Assembly: GCA_018136815.1 (NCBI GenBank)
Contig: CM030937.1
Span: 3,833,820-3,897,819 of the forward strand
Length of the DNA stretch: 64,000 nt
Direction of reading: 5' to 3'
Source: Isochrysis galbana
Lineage: Eukaryota > Haptophyta > Isochrysidales > Isochrysidaceae
The notes under the pieces were generated by a model. The model made no database searches and was not told the origin of the DNA. It was given only the letters and a program-made list of their open reading frames with translations. A program made the position numbers and the translations under genes. Position 1 is the first letter of the stretch. Each line of letters begins with the position of its first letter. Below, piece by piece: positions 8,915 through 16,902 of this stretch.

Positions 8915-9982
8915 CTAGGTTCTTATGTGTAAGTCGTTTGGTGGAGCCACTCCAGGCTGGAGCTCAGGCGGGTTGGAAATGACCTGGCGACCAAAGCTAT
9001 TCAACAAGTCGACGAGCGTGCGCTCAAGGTGGATATCCGTCGACAGAATCGTGAATCTGGCCTTCCTTGGCAAGGACGAATGCAACCATCCCGCCCAAAA
9101 GGAGCACACGAAGTCGGCTGCATTCTTGGTGTCACGCACGGGCATCACGACCTTCAGCCAGCTTTTGTCGGACAGCGTGCGGATTTGATCCGCTACGTCT
9201 GGCGAGATGCGTGGGTTATGTGTCGTCGCACAGAAGCCAATGACGAGAGTGGAACAACTGGCGACACCGTTTCGAGCGGCATATGCCGCGCATGGCTCAA
9301 GCAAGAAGGCCTTGTTGTCCATGTCTACAATCACGACCTCAGTTACATCTTCTGGGGGAGGGAGAGAGCCGTCGGAGATCCGACCGCTTAGCTCCATACT
9401 TTGCAGACGCGCCATTGCGCGTGATGGTGCGGTCACTGAGGCTGCCGCAGCGAGAGCAGTCTCAGCGCCAGCTTCCCTAAGGCCGACAAGACCATTTGAA
9501 AGAACAAACGTCTCTTCGTGTGATCGCAATAGAGCAGCTAGTCCAGGGACGAATCGACCGCGTTCAGAGATTCGTTGCTTCAACTCGCGAATTGACACGG
9601 GTGTTCCCAGCTGCTGCAGCACATCCACGACAAAGGTGACCATGGCGGAGGCGGTAGTCTGACCCGCGAGCGAGATCTGCCGATTGCTCGGCCGGCCGGA
9701 GAGCACAAATCCGTCGCAACTGTCGACAAAGGCGCTGAGGCTCTGGCCTGGCGGCAAGACAACGCCTTCAGAGCGCAACTTCTCGCCTGCTTCGGCCAGG
9801 CTGCACCGGCCGCGCAGCTCGAGGAGCTCGTTGAGCAACCGGAGCGCATCTTCTGACTCGCTCGCCTCTACCAGCAGCTGGCCACCAACCAAGGGGGCGT
9901 GGCGCGGCGTCCGCCGGAGCGGAGGTGCGGGGCAGAGCGAAAGGGCAGCTGCTACGCACAGCGACACTGCGCCCATCCTCAT
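8915..9982 (-). CDS. NYN/PIN-like putative ribonuclease with LOTUS-like repeats and N-terminal targeting peptide
   Basis: 355 residues, apparently one exon. Residues 1-26 (MRMGAVSLCVAAALSLCPAP) are hydrophobic with Ala/Cys and look like a signal or organelle-targeting peptide. Residues about 45-105 and 108-165 look like two small winged-helix modules of OST-HTH/LOTUS type (LNELLELRGRCSLAEAGEKL; VVDVLQQLGTPVSIRELKQR). Residues about 213-345 resemble an NYN/PIN nuclease fold: VVIVDMDN with the first acidic pair, then DTKNAADF, then ARFTILSTDIHLERTL. NYN proteins with LOTUS modules usually act on RNA. The N-terminal peptide suggests an organelle or the secretory route. The fold is assigned by pattern only. 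Confidence 0.65.
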   Translation of the reverse strand: MRMGAVSLCVAAALSLCPAPPLRRTPRHAPLVGGQLLVEASESEDALRLLNELLELRGRCSLAEAGEKLRSEGVVLPPGQSLSAFVDSCDGFVLSGRPSNRQISLAGQTTASAMVTFVVDVLQQLGTPVSIRELKQRISERGRFVPGLAALLRSHEETFVLSNGLVGLREAGAETALAAAASVTAPSRAMARLQSMELSGRISDGSLPPPEDVTEVVIVDMDNKAFLLEPCAAYAARNGVASCSTLVIGFCATTHNPRISPDVADQIRTLSDKSWLKVVMPVRDTKNAADFVCSFWAGWLHSSLPRKARFTILSTDIHLERTLVDLLNSFGRQVISNPPELQPGVAPPNDLHIRT

Positions 9983-10176
9983 GAGCGCACGATGGAGGGA
10001 GGGGAGCTACTCTAGTGAGACCAAGGGAGTAAAGTAAAGTAAGCCAGGCTGCCTTCACATAAGTCTCCGTCTCCCCTTCCCCAGGAGGAGAAGCCCCCCC
10101 CCGGACGTGTGCAGCGTGGGGGGGGGAGCCGCCTGATGGCGGGGAGGGAAGGGCCGGGGGAGTGGGGGTGTAGAAA

Positions 10177-10301
10177 GTATATGTTACCCCCCAGGAGCCA
10201 ACGCCCCCCTCTCTCTCTCTCTGCCTCTCTCTCTCTCTCTCTGCCTCTCTCTCTCTCTCTCTGCCTCTCTCTCTCTCTCTGCCTCTCTGCCTCTCTCTCT
10301 G

Positions 10302-10374
<73 letters not shown>

Positions 10375-10419
10375 CTCTCTCTCTCTCTCTCTCTCTCTGC
10401 CTCTCTCTCTCTCTCTCTG

Positions 10420-10461
<42 letters not shown>

Positions 10462-10750
10462 GCGTCTGGGGGCTCGAGGATGGCCCCCCGATAGCTACTG
10501 GGGGCCGTCGTTTCCCCCCGATAGCAAACGGGGGCAATCTTTCGCCCCCGATAGCAAACGGGGGCCCGCCTTAAAACGCGATAGCTCCCCGGGGCATAAA
10601 AAATCCCCCGATAGCTCTCGGGGGATTTTCTCGGTCCCCCGGTAGCTCTCGGGGGGGCTGTTGGCGATCGGGAAAAAATTTCCCCCCGATAGCTATCGGG
10701 GGCCCCCGATAGCTATCGGGGGGCGTTGGCTCCTGGGGGGTAACATATAC
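10177..10750. mobile_element. inverted-repeat element carrying a CT microsatellite and a hairpin array
   Basis: It is bounded by a perfect 32-bp inverted repeat starting GTATATGTTACCCCCCAGG (10177-10208 and complement at 10719-10750). Inside are a CT-rich tract (10209-10460) and then seven well-formed and two degenerate copies of the palindrome CCCCCGATAGCNNNCGGGGG (10481-10722). There is no coding potential. The left end abuts a fragment of the 1-205 repeat. A target duplication is not clear. It is best described as a foldback-type or MITE-like element. Confidence 0.7.
10209..10460. repeat. CT/GCCT microsatellite
   Basis: About 250 bp of CT dinucleotides, interrupted regularly by TG to give CTCTGCCTCTCT units. 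Confidence 0.95.
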
Positions 10751-11558
10751 CTAAAAAGCCGGAAGGGGTGTGACAAAAAAAGGGAAGCTCGAGTTGCACC
10801 TTCTTGGAGTCCTTCCAACACAAAAGAGTCCATTTCTCAGCCACAACCCCATAAGAGTTGAATGGCTCTAGCTCATATGCTATACCACCACATGTGTGCA
10901 GTCCAACACCCAGGCCGATGAGCTGGAAGAGCCCACCGTGTGTCCGCATGTGAGGTGTGAGGTGGGCCGGCCGCTGCGCGGCGGCGCGCGCAATAGCCGG
11001 AGCTCGAAACTCTATCATCTATATGAGTGAGTTTACCATTTCAGTTTCATTCAAGAGAAGATGTTGCAATGATGAACAAGTAAACAATCATGGCTGAACG
11101 GCTGGCATGAGGTCTTGGGCCATCGTGTCCCCGCAGATGCTTGCGCAGATACGTGCAGCAGAGGAGCCCCATCGTCTGGCAGTGTGTGAATGAAGAAGTG
11201 TTGATCAAACGGGGAGACCCTTCCTCGGATGGGATGAGAACTCCAACTCCACCCCAGTGTGACTGAAATCTAGTTGTGGAATTCCTTTGGGTGTTTCGTG
11301 ACGGGTTTTAAACGGACTACAAATGGACATTTGATGGCTCAAGTTGAGTCTGTCCTAGCAGAGCTCGACGGAACGTCACCTATTAGGTGAAGGCCCACGA
11401 AAGGGCGACATGTGCGTGGCTTCCCATCCTCTCCGGGGTTCGCGTCTCCCCGAGCTCGTAAAAGTTGCAGGGGGCAGGAAACCAGGTTATTTTTACGGAA
11501 ACGTTCGAAGGGAACCCTTTGCAGAAAGAAGCTCGCGGGCGCTGCCGTCGGCATCGCA
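10751..11558. other. intergenic, no gene recognised
   Basis: The piece 11309-11350 (GGACATTTGATGGCTCAAGTTGAG) matches, inverted, 53705-53745, so it is repeat debris. The open frame that continues upstream of 11559 starts at a GTG and has no conserved features. Leader exon sequence of the VOC gene may lie here. Confidence 0.35.
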
Positions 11559-12704
11559 ATGGCGATGGCGGTGGTGCTCCTGGCGGTCTCAGCCTTCACG
11601 GCGGGGAGGGGGCATTCTAGCCGGCTCGAGTGTGGATCATTTGCCGCCGCGCGTGCCCAAATGACCGCCGCAGCCGTAGAGACCAGCGGCGGCGTGTTGC
11701 TAGTCGACCACCTCAACATCAACCATGAGGCGGGAAGGCACGACCTGCTCTGTGCCTTCTACTTTGATCTCCTAGGCTGTGCAGTCGACCCGCGTAAGGC
11801 GGAGAACCTGGAGATGGGGTGTAATAGCGTATGGGCCAACGTGGGCATCCACCAATTCCACTTGAGCGAGGGAGAGACGGCACAGGTCTTCGATGGAGTG
11901 GTCACTCTTGCCTACGCGAGCCTCGAGGCAGTGCGCGAGCGCCTCGCCTCACCGTCTGCTGCTCTTGCCGATAGCGAATTTTCTTGGCATGTTGAGGGCG
12001 AAGACGGGGGCGCACTTATTCTTTGCGACCCCTGGGGATCTGTCTTTCGGTTGATCGAGGACGCCACAGCTTCGGATCCGCGCGGCACCCAGCCAGGAGA
12101 TAAGTCGGAGCCCCTTGGCCTAATCGATCTTCTGATCCACGTCCCTTATCATAAGGACCGCCAGCCACTCGAGGGCATTGTTCGCTTCTACCAGCGGGTT
12201 TTTGGATGTGACGCGGCCGTCATAGATGAAGGCCGCAAGGCAGTGGTCCACATCGGCGGGGGGCAGACGCTCACGTTTGCGCATCGTTCCGACAATGTAT
12301 CTCTAGTTGCGCATGAAGAAATTGGTGAGGACGAAGATGGCTTGATATTCAACAACGGAGCACACGTCTCCATGTACGTGTCGGACCTACCGTCGACGTA
12401 CAAAGCCGCCGACGACCTTGGGGTGGTTTTCGTCAATCACAGATTCAAGCGCCGCGCCTATACCCTCGATGACGCTGTCGACCAATGCATGTTCCGCATC
12501 CTTGATGTGGTTGATCCGGACGCACTTGCTGCTGGGCCAATCCTTAGACTCGAGCATGAGGTGCGTGCGTGCGTCAAGCGTGACGGCACCAAATACAAGA
12601 GCTGCCCTTTCGATGCGATCCCTGAGGTGTGCCTAATCAATAGCGGCGCTGGATTAGATCCCGATGGCACATTCGAGTATCAAGCCGCATTTGATGTATT
12701 TTAG
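11559..12704 (+). CDS. secreted or organelle-targeted VOC (glyoxalase/dioxygenase superfamily) protein with two domains
   Basis: 381 residues from ATG 11559, the first Met of an open frame. Residues 1-18 (MAMAVVLLAVSAFTAGRG) form a hydrophobic signal-like segment. Two VOC modules follow: residues 45-175, starting VDHLNINHEAGRHDLLCAFY with FYFDLLGC and ending in DPWGSVFRLIED; and residues 188-310, with LLIHVPYHKDRQPLEGIVRF, a FYQRVFGCDA helix and FNNGAHVSMYVSDL. VOC proteins usually bind a metal and act on small molecules, but the substrate cannot be read from sequence. A C-terminal Cys-containing extension runs from about 310 to 381. No intron is evident. Confidence 0.75.
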   Translation: MAMAVVLLAVSAFTAGRGHSSRLECGSFAAARAQMTAAAVETSGGVLLVDHLNINHEAGRHDLLCAFYFDLLGCAVDPRKAENLEMGCNSVWANVGIHQFHLSEGETAQVFDGVVTLAYASLEAVRERLASPSAALADSEFSWHVEGEDGGALILCDPWGSVFRLIEDATASDPRGTQPGDKSEPLGLIDLLIHVPYHKDRQPLEGIVRFYQRVFGCDAAVIDEGRKAVVHIGGGQTLTFAHRSDNVSLVAHEEIGEDEDGLIFNNGAHVSMYVSDLPSTYKAADDLGVVFVNHRFKRRAYTLDDAVDQCMFRILDVVDPDALAAGPILRLEHEVRACVKRDGTKYKSCPFDAIPEVCLINSGAGLDPDGTFEYQAAFDVF

Positions 12705-13018
12705 CAGCAACACCCTCATTTCGGTGTGCTTTCTTTTGTGCGCGCACACGAAGAGTGGGATATATGACTTAGAAATATTCTTGAAGGTGACCTGTAAGCT
12801 ACTAGCAGCTAACCTTTTATCCGGGCACCCGCTGACATCACCTTGGCCCCTACCGTACTCCCCTTGCCCGCTCCCTCCCCCCCTCTTTCCTTTGTCTTCC
12901 GTCTCGGGGTCGGCCCACGTGCACTACTTTGGCCCTAGCGCTGGGAAAGGGACAAAAAAATTCTTCAAGGTGTGCCGGGAAAGGGACGAGGCAGGCCTTC
13001 TGAAGAAAGTTGGGATTG
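12705..13018. other. intergenic spacer
   Basis: No gene seen. It ends in GATTG (13014-13018), which should be the target duplication of the next retrotransposon. Its mate is not visible because the 3' end of that element is in the gap. Confidence 0.4.
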
Positions 13019-14142
13019 TGTCGCATTCGCGAATCGACGCTCGTTAGGCTTCTCTCTCCTCTTCGTTCGGTATTTATCGTTATAATATTCTCGTTCTCGT
13101 TCTCGGTCAAAAACTTCGCGTGGACGCCTAGGATCTAGGGTTGTGGAGCGCCCTCTCTCTTTCTCTCGAAGAGAAGGGAAGTTTCCCCACCTTTCTTCCT
13201 CCCAGGCGCCTCGCAAAAGGTTTAATTCGCTATCTCCCCGCGTTTCTTTACCTGCTTCTGGGGGCAATCAGGTTTGGTTTGCCATCTCCCCTCGGAGATC
13301 GATTTAGGTTCGCTGCTTGGGTGAGGGAATCTTTCTCCTTGGTCCTTGGTTTGCCATCTCCACTTGGAGATTGATTTAGATTCGCTGCTTTGGTTTTGGG
13401 TTATCTTTCCCCTTGATGCAAGTTGCATGGAAGATGGAAGCCCTTGGTCCCGTTGGTTTTTGGTTTTCTCCTCCCTTGGTTGCTACTCGGGGTTGCTCGA
13501 TAGAAACGTCTAGAAGGTCCACGCTCAACAGCAAGATTTCTTCGATTGCAAGGATACCTCGCTGCGATCTGTATCCAATGTGATCGCCGTGGTTGCGCGA
13601 CATAACGTTCCTCTTCGACTTTCCGCCTTGGTGGGAAAATCCAAAGCGAAGACACGCTCCGACCGTCGCTGCGGATTCTCTCTCTCTCTCGCTCTCTCTC
13701 TCTGTCTCTCGCGACGTGTTTGAGTTACCGGCGATGTGGGGTCTCGGTTATTTCATGTTTTGCTTGGTTTGGGTGAATGATTCTAGTGTGTTCGTGAGTC
13801 GGTGTCGCAGCATCGTTGGATCCGACGTCTTGTCGTCAGTCGTCATCCGTCGCTCTCGCTCTCGTCGCTCTCGCTCTCGTAACACTCGTACCCTACAAAC
13901 TCTCCTTGCCTCACCAGCCCCTGCCAACACAGCCCTCCTCTCACTCACCCTCGCCTCTCGCCTCTCGCTCGATGTCGCTCTCGCCGCCGTCCTCGCCCTC
14001 GCTCAAGCCCGCCTGCCCGCCTTCCTCTGCTGACGGGCCTCAGCCCGTCAGCGTCTCCGAAGTCGTCTCCTCCGCCGCGCCTGCCGCCGGTCTGCCTCCT
14101 TCCTCATTGCCCTCAGGCCCTATGGGCCATCCCAATTCGTCA
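13019..14142 (+). repeat. 5' LTR of element 3 (1124 bp, second LTR subfamily)
   Basis: Same TGTCGCATTCGCGAATCGAC start and AATTCGTCA end as element 1, but about 276 bp longer. The central part (13270-13790) is different and contains a duplicated block of about 42 bp (GTTTGCCATCTCC...GATTTAG...TTCGCTGCTT at 13277-13317 and 13350-13391). The gag start codon is at 13972, inside the LTR. Confidence 0.9.
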
Positions 14143-16902
14143 GGTGTAGAATCCTACTCGGTGCGTCCCGCGCTGGACGTCTCAATGGGGGTCTCCCCAA
14201 CCTCTGCAGAGTCGGGCATCATGCCTGCCCTGTTCCCTTCCTCCTCTCCGGACGGACATCCACCACCACCTTCACAGGGGGAGGTGATGCCCTCTCTTGC
14301 CTCGCCTCCTGATCTCGCTGCGATGCCTCCGCCATCATCTCCGCCATCGCCGCCGGAGTCCATGGGAGGCAGGTCCAAGCCCGAGTCTTTCCAGGGTGAG
14401 GATAATCCTCTGGAAGGATTCCTCCCCTCTTCTCGCGCATGTCTCGAGGCACCGCCACCCCTGCCATCGGACTCGGAGGCAGCCTACGAGCCCTACAGCG
14501 CCTCTCTCGAACGCCTCTCGGTCGCTTCGGTCGCGCCAAGTCGACTATCTCGTGGTGAAGAGACCCCGGGTCTGCTGCCCGACTCCCTTCTTCATCTCTC
14601 TCCTTCTCCTTCCCCACCGTCCGCTACGGTCCCGCCGCCAACTTCTTCGGCTTCACCGGGGCTCAACCCCGTCGAGCTGCGTTATATCGAGCTCATGCAG
14701 GCCATGGCCGCACAGTTCTCACAGCAGCTCGCCGCAGTCACCAACGCGATTGAACGAGGCCGACTCCCTCCTGCACCAGTCCAGGCAGCCAGCCCGCCTC
14801 CACCTCTATCCGATGATGGCGGCGAGAATGTTTTGCCTCCGCCACCGCCGCTCCCTCGCTCCTCATCGAAATCTAACAAGACTCGTAAGGACAAGAAGAA
14901 GAACCGCCGCCGCCGCCGCGACAGCTCCCCTACCTCTTCGTCCTCCTCGTCCTCGTCTCCGGTCTCCAGCCAGCGTTCGTCTAACTCCTCGTCGACCAGC
15001 GATTCGGATTCCGATGGATCATCCGAGTCTACGGACTCGCGCCGCAAGCCTCGCCGCGCCAAGGGTGGCCACTATGCCGCCGCCGCCAAAGGCTATAATA
15101 CTCGGGAGGGACGGCCGTCTATGATGGCCCCCGAAGGTTTACACTCTAACTCTCGTCGATCTCTCCGCCCCCACGCCTCTAAGTCTAAGTCTGGCCATAA
15201 GGGTACCCGGGAGAGTCGACGTCACGCTAAGCGCCACGCCACTCCTCCCGCGGACCCAGCCCTGTCTGATGAGCCGGACATTCTTGAACAATGGCTACGA
15301 CACTATGGGCGCCACGGCAAGGCCTACTCCGACTCCGCTAATGCCCCACTCGAATACCAGGTGATGGCGGCCCGTGAGGTCCCCTCTGGTGAGTCCTGGC
15401 ATGCCCGCATCATCTATACGACTCGCACTCTTACGAAATGGGTGCGCGCTCGTACGTTCGTCCGCACTAAGGGCGGCACTCGCGATGCTAAGTCTAGCCT
15501 CGAGAGCCTGCAGTCGCTACGCTTCCCCGCCGACCTTCGCTCTACCGATCCGAACAAGGCTGCTGCTTCCTGGGACGGATTTCGAATGCAACTGATCCGC
15601 GCACTCGAGGGCTCACTCACCTCGGGCGTGGACTGGCAGGACGCTCTCAATGGCCTCCTCCTCGCCGCTCGCGATCCAAAGAAGGGCCACCCTCGCATCA
15701 TGGCCTATGTTCTCGATGCGGTTAGGGACTCGGTTCTCTGCGCTAACCCGTGCTTGCATGCCGACGTGCTGATCGCAAAGTGCGACCAATCATTCGCCGC
15801 CGGGGCAAAAGGTTTCGCCAAAGAGACTGCGTCCGCGGAATGGGACCGTTGCACCACGCGCTCGGAGGGCGAGGACTTAGTGACTCTGGCCACTCGCGTG
15901 ACCGACGCCTTCGTTCGCAAAATGAATGACCCGACGGTGACGGCAGCTAACGTCTTCAAGTTCCCTGCCTTCACGCACGAAATCAACGAGAGATTCGACG
16001 CCTGCGTCAAAGCCGACGAAAGCGACCGCGCACGGGGAGCGGAGAACTCGTTCGAGTTCCTCAAAGCGTGGAAGCGAGGCATAGAGGCGGTTGCCGCCGG
16101 AGACGCGCCGCATCACTCGCTGTCTTGCATCTCGATCGCGCGCATGGTGCTGGCTCCAGCGGAGCAGGCACGTGCTGAGGCTTCGCGGAGCAGCAAGCAG
16201 GCGGACGGTCCGCTCACAATCGCCCACATCGACGACGTCGTCCGGATGGTTAAGGACCGCCTGGGTTCCTCGAAGCCAGCTCCGGACAAAAGCGACAAAC
16301 CCTCGGCCGCTACCTCAGGAAGCGGCCGCGGCTCCGATACTCGAAATAATCGCAATGGAGATCGGTCCCACCAGGGACGCACCGACCACACCAGGGAGCC
16401 GCCTCCCAAGTTGGAGGGTGGACTCCCACCTCTCGACACACCGCCATCGCAAAAGAGCCGCCGCTGCGCGCCGCCTTCGGACAACCTCGGCCATCCCGAG
16501 GGCGCCAAATGGGATTTGGAATCTTGGCGTAATGCTAAGGTAGATTTCGACCCGATGTCACGCTACTGTGGGCACGCTGACCTGGCTGCTTCATTCGCCA
16601 GGGCCCGTCCGACCGACGCGTCTATGAAGGTGCCCCGCACGCAGCGCCCTACGTCTGAGGGCGGTGTATGGACCACAGCCACCGGCTGTGCCTATTGTGC
16701 CTTCCGCCCCGCTCCTCCCGATCACGATACGGCCCGTCCCGACCACCCCGACAATTGGCGATATGGGACAGGCGATGGCGCCCATTCGCCGTACTACTGC
16801 CAGCCGTTCATCCGCTTCCTTTGCGAGGGCGAGCCGGAGATCCCCGACGCCCACCGCGCCTACCTTCGTCGTCTCGTCGTCCTCGGCCGCAACCGCCGTT
16901 AG
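13972..16902 (+). CDS. gag: Gag polyprotein of element 3
   Basis: 976 residues from ATG 13972; the frame is also open upstream to 13816. Same order as in element 1: Pro/Ser-rich N-terminus, coiled-coil-like VELRYIELMQAMAAQF, Arg/Ser-rich tract with RRRRRDSSP and SDSDSDGSSESTDS, a strongly conserved capsid-like region, and a C-terminal Cys/His motif in which CAYC is followed about 28 residues later by H-x4-C (HSPYYC). That spacing differs from the usual CCHC knuckle. The ORF ends in TAG (16900-16902), and the same frame continues open for another 889 codons. Confidence 0.87.
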   Translation: MSLSPPSSPSLKPACPPSSADGPQPVSVSEVVSSAAPAAGLPPSSLPSGPMGHPNSSGVESYSVRPALDVSMGVSPTSAESGIMPALFPSSSPDGHPPPPSQGEVMPSLASPPDLAAMPPPSSPPSPPESMGGRSKPESFQGEDNPLEGFLPSSRACLEAPPPLPSDSEAAYEPYSASLERLSVASVAPSRLSRGEETPGLLPDSLLHLSPSPSPPSATVPPPTSSASPGLNPVELRYIELMQAMAAQFSQQLAAVTNAIERGRLPPAPVQAASPPPPLSDDGGENVLPPPPPLPRSSSKSNKTRKDKKKNRRRRRDSSPTSSSSSSSSPVSSQRSSNSSSTSDSDSDGSSESTDSRRKPRRAKGGHYAAAAKGYNTREGRPSMMAPEGLHSNSRRSLRPHASKSKSGHKGTRESRRHAKRHATPPADPALSDEPDILEQWLRHYGRHGKAYSDSANAPLEYQVMAAREVPSGESWHARIIYTTRTLTKWVRARTFVRTKGGTRDAKSSLESLQSLRFPADLRSTDPNKAAASWDGFRMQLIRALEGSLTSGVDWQDALNGLLLAARDPKKGHPRIMAYVLDAVRDSVLCANPCLHADVLIAKCDQSFAAGAKGFAKETASAEWDRCTTRSEGEDLVTLATRVTDAFVRKMNDPTVTAANVFKFPAFTHEINERFDACVKADESDRARGAENSFEFLKAWKRGIEAVAAGDAPHHSLSCISIARMVLAPAEQARAEASRSSKQADGPLTIAHIDDVVRMVKDRLGSSKPAPDKSDKPSAATSGSGRGSDTRNNRNGDRSHQGRTDHTREPPPKLEGGLPPLDTPPSQKSRRCAPPSDNLGHPEGAKWDLESWRNAKVDFDPMSRYCGHADLAASFARARPTDASMKVPRTQRPTSEGGVWTTATGCAYCAFRPAPPDHDTARPDHPDNWRYGTGDGAHSPYYCQPFIRFLCEGEPEIPDAHRAYLRRLVVLGRNRR

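Noticed and set aside
10481-10722. CRISPR-like array
   Set aside because: Units are palindromes with irregular, very short spacers, inside a terminal inverted repeat in a nuclear genome; repeat-spacer regularity is absent.
11412-11558. Extended start of the VOC protein at 11412
   Set aside because: It begins with GTG, and the first ATG (11559) immediately gives a signal-like segment.
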